A stretch of DNA of 64,000 nt from Bin87 sp965217175 (GTDB taxonomy: Bacteria > Chloroflexota > Dehalococcoidia > Lucifugimonadales > UBA3495): NCBI GenBank assembly GCA_965217175.1, contig OZ244251.1, positions 124,001 through 188,000 of the forward strand. Direction: 5' to 3'. Of this stretch, positions 53,345 to 61,458 are shown in pieces; positions within the stretch are counted from its first letter, which is position 1, and the number at the start of each line of letters is the position of its first letter. The notes beneath the pieces were generated by a model. It saw only the letters and a program-made list of their open reading frames with translations. It had not been told where the DNA came from and did not search any database. The position numbers and the translations under genes were made by a program.

Positions 53345-54478
53345 ATGACCTCCACGAAGAAAGATCCGGTCATCGTGATCCTGCAGCTCACCGGCGGCAA
53401 CGACTATTTCAACACGGTGATCCCCTACAACGACTCGGCGTACTACGACAATCGGCCGACCATTCATTACAATCGGGAAGACATCCTTCCCATCAATGAT
53501 GAACTCGGCCTGGCTCCCACCATGGGTCCCGTAAAGGAACTCTACGAAGCGGGCAAAGTCGCCATCATTCACGGTATCGGTTACGCCGACAGCCCCCGCT
53601 CCCACTTCCGCAGCATGGACATCTGGCACACCTGTGAGCCCGACAAGGTTGGTACGGAAGGCTGGGCCGGCCGCGTCGCTCGCGAGATGGACCCGGGTAA
53701 AGAAAACGTTCTGACTGCCATCAACTTCGGCCACGGCCTTCCCCGCGCGCTGGCAGTTCCCGGCGTTCCGGTTGCCTCTATCGCCGATCTCAGCACCTAC
53801 GGCCTGCTGACCGGTATTGAGAACGTTGACCAGCGTTTCAAGGCTCTGGACCTGTTCTCGAAGATGTATGCGCCCACCATCGGCGGCAGCTTCGTCAACG
53901 ACTACCTGCGTTCCACCGGTACCGACGCCATGATTGGCGCCGACATCGTAAAGGTGGCCCCGCAACAGTATTCCAGCAACGTGGAATATCCCAACAGCCC
54001 CATCGCCCACCACCTCCGCGACATCGCGCAGGTTTACATGGCCGACCTGGGCACCAAGATTTTCTACACCCAGCACGCCAGCTTCGACACCCACGCCGGT
54101 GAGGCCGCCGCCCACCCGCAGCTGTGGAAGGAAGTATCTGAGGGCGTCAGCGCCTTCTTCCAGGACATGAAGGAGCACAACACCGGCGAGAACATCGTCA
54201 TGTACCTGTTCTCCGAGTTCGGCCGGCGCGTCCGTGACAACGGCTCCGGCACCGACCACGGCGCAGCCGGCGCTGCCTTCGTCATCGGCGATCCGGTCAG
54301 GGGTGGCCTCTACGGTGAGTACCCGTCCCGCAGGAACGAAGATTTGGAACAGGGCGACCTGGTTCCCAACTACGACTTCCGCGGCGCTTACTCCAGCATC
54401 GTCGAGGACTGGCTTGGCATGGATGCCAACCCCATCGTCAATGGCACGTTCCCGAAGCTGGACTTCATCAGCAAGTAA
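53345..54478 (+). CDS. DUF1501 domain protein (alkaline-phosphatase/sulfatase-like fold)
   Basis: A 377-residue DUF1501 protein; AAGGAGC precedes ATG 53345. It begins directly with the first fold strand, DPVIVILQLTGGNDYFNTVIPY. Then come GIGYADSPRSHFRSMDIWHT, FYTQHASFDTHAGEAAAHPQLW and LFSEFGRRVRDNGSGTDHGAAGAAFVIG, containing the conserved His/Asp set that corresponds to metal ligands in the alkaline-phosphatase superfamily. The usual Tat signal peptide is missing. It is expected to form a functional unit with the DUF1800 protein upstream. Substrate unknown. Confidence 0.92.
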   Translation: MTSTKKDPVIVILQLTGGNDYFNTVIPYNDSAYYDNRPTIHYNREDILPINDELGLAPTMGPVKELYEAGKVAIIHGIGYADSPRSHFRSMDIWHTCEPDKVGTEGWAGRVAREMDPGKENVLTAINFGHGLPRALAVPGVPVASIADLSTYGLLTGIENVDQRFKALDLFSKMYAPTIGGSFVNDYLRSTGTDAMIGADIVKVAPQQYSSNVEYPNSPIAHHLRDIAQVYMADLGTKIFYTQHASFDTHAGEAAAHPQLWKEVSEGVSAFFQDMKEHNTGENIVMYLFSEFGRRVRDNGSGTDHGAAGAAFVIGDPVRGGLYGEYPSRRNEDLEQGDLVPNYDFRGAYSSIVEDWLGMDANPIVNGTFPKLDFISK

Positions 54479-54565
54479 GGCTTCAGGCTCAACAAATTTG
54501 GAGGCGGCGCGCCCTGATGGTTGCGCCGCCTCCCCGACCAACGAATTGCAATTGGAGGATTAACA

Positions 54566-55615
54566 ATGCCTCAGAATACCGTAGCAAGCGGTCGGGCATG
54601 GCTGTACGTCAAGAATGTAGGCCGCCAGAGCCAGGTGGGCATGGGATTTAGCCAGCCGGTGGGCGTCGCGGCGCTTCCCGACGGCACGATGTTCGTCGCC
54701 AACCGCGGCGGAGAGCAGAACCCCAGCGCTCGTATTACCAAACTCACCATCGGCAACACCGATGGCAAGGGCGGCGAAGAGTTCCTCGGCGAATTCGGCC
54801 GGGAAGGCGCCGCTTACCAGTCCAACTCCAGGGGTCTGTTCGAGTGGATTACCGGAATTGCCGCCGATGCCACCGGCAATGTCTACGCTTCCGACGAATG
54901 GAAGAACCAGATCGCCGTCTTCGACTCCGAAGGCAACGTTCAGAAACAGTGGGGCGAAAGCGGTGACGGCGAAGGCCAGCTCAACGGCGCAGCCGGTTTG
55001 GCTTTTGATGCCGACCAGAACCTCTGGGTGGTTTCGGCCAAGACCAGCCGTATCCAGAAATTCAGCAAGGACGGCGACTTCCTCGCCGGTTTCGGAACCA
55101 AGGGCAATGGCGCCACCGACCTGGAGATGCCCTCTGGTATCGGCATCGACAACAGCGGCGACATCTACGTCGCTGACTGGGGCAACCATCGGATACAGAA
55201 GTTCACCCCCGGTGGAACCCACCTGCGAACCTTCGGCAGCCGTGGCAGCCGCTCCGGCGAACTGAACCACCCGCTGGACGTCGACATCGACAACGAAGGT
55301 GACGTTTACGTCGCAGACTGGCTGAACGAGCGCATCGTAATTTACGACGCTGACGCTCGACCGCTGGCCTACCTCGAAGGCGATGCAACCGAAGTATCGG
55401 AGTGGGGCGACCTCTCTCTGAATGCGAACCCCGACATGGTCAAAGCTCGCCGCCGGGTCCCCGACCTGGAGCAGCAACAGCGGACCTTCCGCATGCCCAT
55501 GGCTTGCACCTTCGACCGCGCCAACAACCGGTTGCTCGTATGCGACACCCTGCGCTCCCGGTTGCAGATTTACCAGAAGGACGATTCCTACCTGGACCCA
55601 CAGTTCAACCTGTAA
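54566..55615 (+). CDS. NHL-repeat beta-propeller protein
   Basis: A 349-residue protein; ATG 54566 follows TTGGAGGAT. NHL repeats are clear: GVAALPDGTMFVANRG, GIAADATGNVYASDEWKNQIAVF, GLAFDADQNLWVVSAKTSRIQKF, GIGIDNSGDIYVADWGNHRIQKF and VDIDNEGDVYVADWLNERIVIY, making a six-bladed propeller. No signal peptide. It follows the DUF1501 gene by 87 bases and is closed by an excellent terminator, so it is the third gene of this operon. It may act as a scaffold for the other two. Confidence 0.92.
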   Translation: MPQNTVASGRAWLYVKNVGRQSQVGMGFSQPVGVAALPDGTMFVANRGGEQNPSARITKLTIGNTDGKGGEEFLGEFGREGAAYQSNSRGLFEWITGIAADATGNVYASDEWKNQIAVFDSEGNVQKQWGESGDGEGQLNGAAGLAFDADQNLWVVSAKTSRIQKFSKDGDFLAGFGTKGNGATDLEMPSGIGIDNSGDIYVADWGNHRIQKFTPGGTHLRTFGSRGSRSGELNHPLDVDIDNEGDVYVADWLNERIVIYDADARPLAYLEGDATEVSEWGDLSLNANPDMVKARRRVPDLEQQQRTFRMPMACTFDRANNRLLVCDTLRSRLQIYQKDDSYLDPQFNL

Positions 55616-55655
55616 TCCAGGCGAAATGTTCTGATTGTAATCAGCGCTCAAACGC

Positions 55656-55690
55656 AAGAACCGGCTTCATTCGTGAAGCCGGTTCTTTTT
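55656..55690 (+). terminator. Strong intrinsic terminator of the DUF1800-DUF1501-NHL operon
   Basis: AAGAACCGGCTTCA pairs perfectly over 14 bp with TGAAGCCGGTTCTT around a TTCG loop, followed by TTT. Confidence 0.92.
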
Positions 55691-55759
55691 CAGGCGAAAT
55701 CTTGTGCGGTGGCTCGGCCATTGATGCCGCCACCGTAATGTTATGGAAAATCTTCCTGG

Positions 55760-56179
55760 TTAGAGTTCGTGGGTGTGACTGTCGTTGCCGCCGCCGCGGT
55801 TCGTCGATTCCGGCGGCAGTGTGATGATGGCCCGGCGATGCGTACCCACGCCGATGGTGCGGTCGCCTTCAAATGCTTCCACCTTGAAATACAGCCAGCG
55901 CCCGTCCACCCGCTCCAACTCGGCAACGGCGGTAACGGTCGTCCCGATGTCCGCGCCGGCCACGTGCCGTATGTTGACCTCGAAACCCACGGTGGACTGC
56001 GCCTCCGGAAGATGGTCAAGGATTGCGCGCTGGGAAGCCTGTTCCATGGCGCGGATCATGGATGGTGTGCTCAGTTTGGCTACGTGTGGAGCCACGTTGT
56101 GCTCACACACCAGAACCTCGCGGCGACCCGTCAGGCCGGGCGACAAAGCGGAATCGTTAGCGTGGGATTGTTCGGTCAT
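55760..56179 (-). CDS. Hotdog-fold thioesterase, FlK-like
   Basis: From ATG 56179 the protein has 139 residues. The longer in-frame extension to 56281 is not needed by the fold. Hotdog features are LSTPSMIRAMEQASQRAILDHLP (the long helix with the Glu characteristic of FlK), then VGFEVNIRHVAGADIGTTVTAVAELERVDGRWLYFKVEAFE and GVGTHRRAII. FlK hydrolyses fluoroacetyl-CoA; most relatives hydrolyse other short acyl-CoAs. The TSE triad of FlK is only partly recognisable. It stands alone, converging on the NHL operon terminator. Confidence 0.85.
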   Translation of the reverse strand: MTEQSHANDSALSPGLTGRREVLVCEHNVAPHVAKLSTPSMIRAMEQASQRAILDHLPEAQSTVGFEVNIRHVAGADIGTTVTAVAELERVDGRWLYFKVEAFEGDRTIGVGTHRRAIITLPPESTNRGGGNDSHTHEL

Positions 56180-56568
56180 TGTTGCAAAAGTCTCCGCCGG
56201 CCCGCAGGCAGGATCAAAAATTGGTTGTGCTATCATAACAGGGGCAATTCGTCGTTGCCATCGACCCCTTTGTGAACCCAAGGCAATCGCATTTCTATTC
56301 TATTGCCCTCGTCTTTCCCACGCATTTACCCTTGTCATTCCCGCGCAAGCGGAAATCCGATGTCCTTGTCTTTCCCGCGAAGGCGGGAATCCAGTGTCCG
56401 AAAGGATTGGAGACCGCCCGAAATCCGACTCAATCGTGCTTTCAGTATTCCAGCAAAATGCGCCGGAACGACGCAGGTGCGATTTATAATGCTATTGCCC
56501 TGATTGTGAACCGCTTGCCAACCATTCCGCGGATACCCGCGCCGATCCTTTAAACAGCAGTAGCCCTC
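56180..56568. other. Gene-free stretch of about 390 bases with a CATTCC-type repeat
   Basis: Between the divergent thioesterase and argF genes. It contains the repeat at 56334-56394 and otherwise nothing I can name; no coding frame is convincing. Confidence 0.6.
56334..56394 (+). repeat. CATTCC-type dispersed palindromic repeat (copy 2)
   Basis: GTCATTCCCGCGCAAGCGG is followed by a second arm ending TTTCCCGCGAAGGCGGGAA and TCCAG. It is related to the copy at 34164-34257. Confidence 0.7.
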
Positions 56569-57501
56569 ATGCCCGAAACCCGTCATTTTCTCTCCATCAC
56601 AGACATCACCGCCGAAGAAACGCGCCGGCTGATTGAACGTGCCATCGAGATGAAAGCCGCGCCGCCCGGCAGCGTTCAGCCGCTGGCCGGCAAGCGCATT
56701 GCCCTGCTCTTCGAAAAGCCCTCGCTGCGCACCCGCGTGAGCTTCCAGATGGGTATCTGGGAGTTGGGCGGTTTCAGCATGTACCTGGGCCAGGATGAAG
56801 TGGGTTTGGGCCGCCGCGAACCCGTGTCCGATGTCGCCAGAGTGCTCAGCGGCTACGTGGATTGCATCATCGCCCGCGTCAATTCGCATGATTCGCTGGT
56901 TGGCCTCGCCAAGTATGGCGACGTGCCGGTAATTAACGCCCTCTCCGATGTGGAGCATCCCTGCCAGACCATGGCCGACCTGCTCACCATCGCTGAAACC
57001 CACGGATGCACCGATGGTCTTAACCTTGCCTACATTGGCGACGGCAACAACGTTGCTCGCAGCCTGTGTTTGGGCGCCACTGCCGTCGGCATGAATTTCT
57101 CCATTGCCTCACCTCACGGTTATCAGCTCGAGGAGTCGGTATTGGCTACCGCCAGCGACCGTGCGTCTCGCAACGACGGCGGAACCCGGCCTACCGTCCA
57201 CCCCCTTGTGCGTCCGTGCGACGCTGTGGTCGACGCCAATGTTGTCTACACCGACGTTTGGGCCAGCATGGGCGACGAGGCCGAAGCACAGGAACGATTG
57301 CGGGCATTCCAGGGATATACGGTCGATGATGCCCTGATGGCCCAGGCCGCACCTGGAGCGTGCTTCATGCACGATATGCCCGCCCACTACGGAGAGGAGG
57401 TGCCCGTCGGTATGCTGGAGCATCCTCAATCCGTTGCCTATCAACAAGCGCATAACCGCCTGCACGCTCAGAAAGCGGTGCTGGAGTTCTTGCTCTCCTG
57501 A
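56569..57501 (+). CDS. argF: Ornithine carbamoyltransferase
   Basis: A 310-residue carbamoyltransferase. Carbamoyl-phosphate binding residues lie in FEKPSLRTRVSFQMG, followed by VEHPCQTMADLLT with the HPCQ signature and YIGDGNNVARSL. Near the C-terminus the ornithine region reads CFMHDMPAHYGEEVP, where many enzymes have HCLPA; HDMPA is a known-type variant rather than damage. It makes citrulline from ornithine. No other arginine genes are adjacent; der follows after 63 bases on the same strand. Confidence 0.93.
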   Translation: MPETRHFLSITDITAEETRRLIERAIEMKAAPPGSVQPLAGKRIALLFEKPSLRTRVSFQMGIWELGGFSMYLGQDEVGLGRREPVSDVARVLSGYVDCIIARVNSHDSLVGLAKYGDVPVINALSDVEHPCQTMADLLTIAETHGCTDGLNLAYIGDGNNVARSLCLGATAVGMNFSIASPHGYQLEESVLATASDRASRNDGGTRPTVHPLVRPCDAVVDANVVYTDVWASMGDEAEAQERLRAFQGYTVDDALMAQAAPGACFMHDMPAHYGEEVPVGMLEHPQSVAYQQAHNRLHAQKAVLEFLLS

Positions 57502-57564
57502 ACCTCGCGGCGGGTTCGCAATCGAACCCCGCCACAGTGGACCCCCCCAACACCCGGGAATGAT

Positions 57565-59292
57565 ATGACCACCACCGACCCAACGGCAGATCCCAACGAC
57601 CAATCTATCCACGATGCGGTTGCCGACGCAACGCTCGGCGACCCGGTTGATGAAACCGACGACGACATCTATGGCGACGCGGACGACGACCTGGTTGACC
57701 AAGCCGCGGCCGAAATGTATGGCGGAATGGTCGAAGAACTGGTTAACGCACTGGTCGATGAAGCCGAAGACGAATCTATCGAAGCACCGGTGGATCCTTT
57801 CGCCGAAACGGCCGAGCGACTCACCTTAGTGGATTCCGCGCCCATGGTGGCCATTATCGGCCGACCCAACGTGGGCAAATCGTCGCTGTTCAACCGGATT
57901 CTTTCCCGACGGCACGCCATTGTCTCCGAGGTTGCCGGCACCACCCGCGATCGCCTCATCGCCGGGGCGTCGTGGAAGGGCCGCTCTTTCCTGCTGGTGG
58001 ACACTGGCGGCCTGGAGGACAACCCGGAGGGGCACATTCCGCAGCGCGTCCAGCAGCAGGCGGACATGGCCATGGGCGCCGCCGATGTCATCATATTTAT
58101 CACCGACGCCATCCAGGGTTTGACTGCCACCGATCAGGCAGTGGCGCAACGGCTGCGCCGCACCGACAAGCCGGTGATACTGGCGGTGAACAAGGTGGAC
58201 AACGATCGCCGGGAGTTGGCGGCCACCGAGTTTTACGAACTGGGTATTAACGAAACCTCGTTCATATCCGCCTATCACAATTATGGGGTTTACGACCTGC
58301 TGGAACGCGTCGTCGAACTACTGCCCAGGCAGGAGTTGGCCGAACAGTGGGATGACAATTACCCTGACGGCGTAGACGGTTCGGAGTGGGATAAAGCCAG
58401 CGACGAAGCCAGCGGCGAAAACGGGCCCGAACCCATATTTGTTCCTTCCACAGAGATGCGCCTGTCGATAGTGGGGCGTACCAACGTGGGCAAATCCATG
58501 CTCACCAACGCCATCATCGGCCAGGAACGCAGCATCGTCAGCCCGGTGGCCGGCACCACCCGCGATGCTCTCGACACCCAGATTTCATACCGTGACCATA
58601 CCATCACCCTGGTCGACACCGCCGGCATTCGTCGTCCCGGGCAGGTGCAGCGCGGCATCGAAAAATACAGCGTGCTGCGCGCGGTAAACGCGGTACATCG
58701 CAGCGACATCACCCTGCTGATCACCGATGCCACCGAGTTGGCCACCGCCCAGGATGCCCATATTGCCGGCCTGGCCTGGGACACCAACCGCGGTCTCATC
58801 GTGGTGGTAAACAAGTGGGATCTGGTTAATCCCAACCGGTTCCGCATGGAAAGAGGGCTGCATCGCGTTCGCGAGCGCCTGCACTTCATGCCCTACGTCC
58901 CGGTTTGTTTCACGTCCGCGCTGACGGGTGAAGGGATCGACGAGCTGCTCGATTCCGCCCTTTCGTTGTGGCAGGAACGCCAGCGACGAGTGCCTTTCCG
59001 CGACCTGCAATACCTGCTGGCCGATGCCGTCTCCACTCATTCGCCGCCATCCATGCGCGGTAACATTCGCAATCGGTTGCGTATCCGACGGGTTCGCCAG
59101 GTTGGCGTCAATCCGCCGACCTTTGTGTTCTCGGTGAACGACCCCAAGCTGCTGCATTTCTCGTACCGGCGCTACCTGGAAAATCGGATCAGGGACAAGT
59201 TCGGCTTCAACCGCACTCACCTTCGCCTCGTGTTCCGCCACGAACGGGAAGAACGCACCACCCGCCCCGGCGTGCGTGGTCGTTCGCGTTAG
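57565..59292 (+). CDS. der: GTPase Der (EngA) with acidic N-terminal extension
   Basis: A 575-residue tandem GTPase. The first G domain begins with GRPNVGKSS at 99-107, the second with GRTNVGKSM at 304-312, each with a VAGTTRD switch and VDTGG or VDTAG. The C-terminal KH-like domain is present (NPKLLHFSYRRYLENRIR). Der acts in 50S ribosome assembly. The first 85 residues, very rich in Asp and Glu (TDPTADPNDQ, DDDIYGDADDDLVD), have no counterpart in standard Der, which starts close to the first G1 motif. They contain no recognisable domain. Confidence 0.96.
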   Translation: MTTTDPTADPNDQSIHDAVADATLGDPVDETDDDIYGDADDDLVDQAAAEMYGGMVEELVNALVDEAEDESIEAPVDPFAETAERLTLVDSAPMVAIIGRPNVGKSSLFNRILSRRHAIVSEVAGTTRDRLIAGASWKGRSFLLVDTGGLEDNPEGHIPQRVQQQADMAMGAADVIIFITDAIQGLTATDQAVAQRLRRTDKPVILAVNKVDNDRRELAATEFYELGINETSFISAYHNYGVYDLLERVVELLPRQELAEQWDDNYPDGVDGSEWDKASDEASGENGPEPIFVPSTEMRLSIVGRTNVGKSMLTNAIIGQERSIVSPVAGTTRDALDTQISYRDHTITLVDTAGIRRPGQVQRGIEKYSVLRAVNAVHRSDITLLITDATELATAQDAHIAGLAWDTNRGLIVVVNKWDLVNPNRFRMERGLHRVRERLHFMPYVPVCFTSALTGEGIDELLDSALSLWQERQRRVPFRDLQYLLADAVSTHSPPSMRGNIRNRLRIRRVRQVGVNPPTFVFSVNDPKLLHFSYRRYLENRIRDKFGFNRTHLRLVFRHEREERTTRPGVRGRSR

Positions 59293-59303
59293 TCAACACT
59301 CCC

Positions 59304-60032
59304 ATGATGATCCTGCGCGGATCGAGCCAGGCGACCCGGGCCAGTTTGATTGTCGTCCCGTTCCTGATTGTGGCAGCGTTGGTCCTGCTGCGATTTTCCG
59401 ACCAAACACCGTTGGTGGCCCAGTACATCGGCGTATGCGCGGTTGCTTACCTCACCGGGTCGGTATCCTGGGGATACATCCTGATTCGCCTGATGCGCGG
59501 CCAGGACATTCGAGATTTTGGCAGCGGGCGCACTGGAATGTCCAACATCCTGCGCAACGCCGGAGTCAAGGCGGCTGCAACCGTGTTCGTCCTCGATTGC
59601 AGCAAGGGGATTCTGTCAGTGTTTCTGGCCCGGTATGTAATCGGCGACGGCGCCCCTGAGGTGATGGCCGGGTTGGTGGCGCTGTGTGGTCACAATTGGC
59701 CGGTATTTCTAAGATTCCGCGGCGGCAGGGGCATCCTGCCCGGTTTGGGTGGCCTGGTTGTGATGGACCCGTGGGTGGCCCTCATCGGCGCCGCGCTGTT
59801 CATATTCATCGTCTCCACAACGCGGTACCTGTCTTTGGGCAGCATCGTCGGCACCGCTTTCATCGCGGTGTTGAGTCTAGCGCTCACACTCTGGTGGGAA
59901 CACCACCAGCTGTACACCATCTATGCCTTCGCCGGCGGTTCGATCATCATCTGGCAGCATCGGGACAACCTCAGGCGGATTATCGGCGGAACCGAACCCC
60001 GCATTACCATCCCCAACCGTGGCAACACCTGA
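59304..60032 (+). CDS. plsY: Glycerol-3-phosphate acyltransferase PlsY
   Basis: A 242-residue membrane acyltransferase starting at ATG 59304, 11 bases after der. PlsY signatures are visible: VAYLTGSVSWGYIL, the glycerol-3-phosphate loop DFGSGRTGMSNILRNAG, GHNWPVFLRFRGGRGI and about six membrane helices. It acylates glycerol-3-phosphate with acyl-phosphate at the inner membrane in phospholipid synthesis. An extra N-terminal helix (SLIVVPFLIVAALVLLRF) precedes the usual start. It likely shares a transcript with der. Confidence 0.9.
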   Translation: MMILRGSSQATRASLIVVPFLIVAALVLLRFSDQTPLVAQYIGVCAVAYLTGSVSWGYILIRLMRGQDIRDFGSGRTGMSNILRNAGVKAAATVFVLDCSKGILSVFLARYVIGDGAPEVMAGLVALCGHNWPVFLRFRGGRGILPGLGGLVVMDPWVALIGAALFIFIVSTTRYLSLGSIVGTAFIAVLSLALTLWWEHHQLYTIYAFAGGSIIIWQHRDNLRRIIGGTEPRITIPNRGNT

Positions 60033-60259
60033 GATCTACCGCCCGTACGTCTCCCGGCTGTGTAAACCACCCCGGGTCGCCCGATATGTGGGGGTTTCAT
60101 GCCGATTCGGCCCATCGAAAACCGCCATTCGCTTGACGGTCTTGTTCCATCCAAGGTACATTGCCACCATAGTTTGACCGTGGCCCGCGGAAGCTACGAA
60201 CATCCGCGGTCAATTTGACCCGATAGCGGTGTCACCCATACTCCCCCAAGGAGCAACCG

Positions 60260-61357
60260 ATGGCTACTTTGCAAGACCGTTCTACCGCCGAGATGGAACA
60301 GGCCGTTCGCCAGGGTTTCAACCTGAACTGGTTGCAGCAGCTGAAGGATCAGATTCCAGGAGCTGTTGACGAACTGGCCAACGATCCCACCCTCGCGGAG
60401 AACACGCCGGGCCTGATCGACGAATCGCCCAATCAGACCCAACGCGTCCGGGGCGCGCTGCCTCGAGAGGGCTCGCCACAGTACGCTGCCTACACCTTCC
60501 GCGACAAGAGTGAAGTTTGGGGTTACAACCTTACCAAGCTCTACCAGGAGGCCGTTTCCCGACAGTGGTCATCGGCTACCGACATTCCCTGGGAATCCCT
60601 GCGCCCGCTGCCCGACGATGTTGAAGCAGCCCAATGCCAATTGGCAACCTTCTTCGCCCAGGTTGAATTCGTGGCCGCCGATGTCCCGGGACGCTTCATC
60701 GCCCAGATGTCCCCCGACTACCACGAAGTCCGCATGTTCCTGCTGACCCAGGTGATGGACGAATCCCGCCACATGGAGGTGTTCCGCAAGCGGGCGCTGG
60801 CCAACGGTGGCGGCCTGATGCGGATGATCGATTCGGTTAGTGATGTTACCGGTGGCAGTACCGACAACGCCCGCGAGTTTACCGAAATGTCCAGCCGGCT
60901 GCACATTGTCGGCGAGGGCAACGTGCTCACGCTTTTCCGGCTTGGCGAGCTGATGGCGTACAACGACGCTGAAAAGGCCATCTACCGTCGCGCAGCGCAG
61001 GACGAGGCTCGTCACGTGGCGTTCGGCGTGCTGCACGCCCGTTACATGAACGAATGCGTCCCCGAGCGCCGCGACGAAATGCACGCGTACCTGGATGAGG
61101 CCGAAGACCGGCAGGCCACTGGCAACGGCGGCGAGAACCCCGCGGCCCGCGGCGCCAACCTCACGGCTGATTCCCTGGCCATTCTGCTGGGCGGCGGCGC
61201 CCACAAGGCCGACGAAGGGCAAAAGATTCTGGCCGCCATCCGGCAGCGCCAGGTCAAGGAATACTTCCAGCGCCTCAAGTCCTGTGGCTTCAACGACCGT
61301 ATCGAAAACGGCCGAGTCAATCCCGCCCTGCTCGAGGCTTACCAGGCGGTTCCCTAA
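60260..61357 (+). CDS. Ferritin-like di-iron carboxylate protein (intact ligand set)
   Basis: A 365-residue protein with AAGGAG ahead of ATG 60260. A four-helix bundle with the full di-iron set can be read: Glu136 (FFAQVEFVAAD), Glu168-x-x-His171 (VMDESRH), Glu219 (HIVGEGNVLTL) and Glu249-x-x-His252 (QDEARH), the order E, ExxH, E, ExxH of oxygen-activating di-iron proteins such as ribonucleotide reductase R2 and related oxygenases. The upstream 105 residues are specific to this family. Activity is unknown; R2-like ligand-binding oxidase or N-oxygenase types are candidates. It is followed after about 100 bases by a paralogue. Confidence 0.85.
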   Translation: MATLQDRSTAEMEQAVRQGFNLNWLQQLKDQIPGAVDELANDPTLAENTPGLIDESPNQTQRVRGALPREGSPQYAAYTFRDKSEVWGYNLTKLYQEAVSRQWSSATDIPWESLRPLPDDVEAAQCQLATFFAQVEFVAADVPGRFIAQMSPDYHEVRMFLLTQVMDESRHMEVFRKRALANGGGLMRMIDSVSDVTGGSTDNAREFTEMSSRLHIVGEGNVLTLFRLGELMAYNDAEKAIYRRAAQDEARHVAFGVLHARYMNECVPERRDEMHAYLDEAEDRQATGNGGENPAARGANLTADSLAILLGGGAHKADEGQKILAAIRQRQVKEYFQRLKSCGFNDRIENGRVNPALLEAYQAVP

Positions 61358-61458
61358 CCGGTACTGAACCTGCGCAAAATTGCGATGGCCCGTCTGACAT
61401 CGAGTAGGCGGGCCGTCCTGTTAATTACGACACCCCTACCCACCGGTAGAGAAACATT

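Noticed and set aside
51836..55657. Long minus-strand frames opposite the DUF1800, DUF1501 and NHL genes
   Set aside because: All mirror well-supported plus-strand genes, have no recognisable motifs, and run against the promoter and terminator signals.
60033..60259. TTGACC with CATACT as promoter for the di-iron pair
   Set aside because: The implied transcription start would overlap the ribosome binding site of ATG 60260, leaving almost no leader, and the -10 box is weak.
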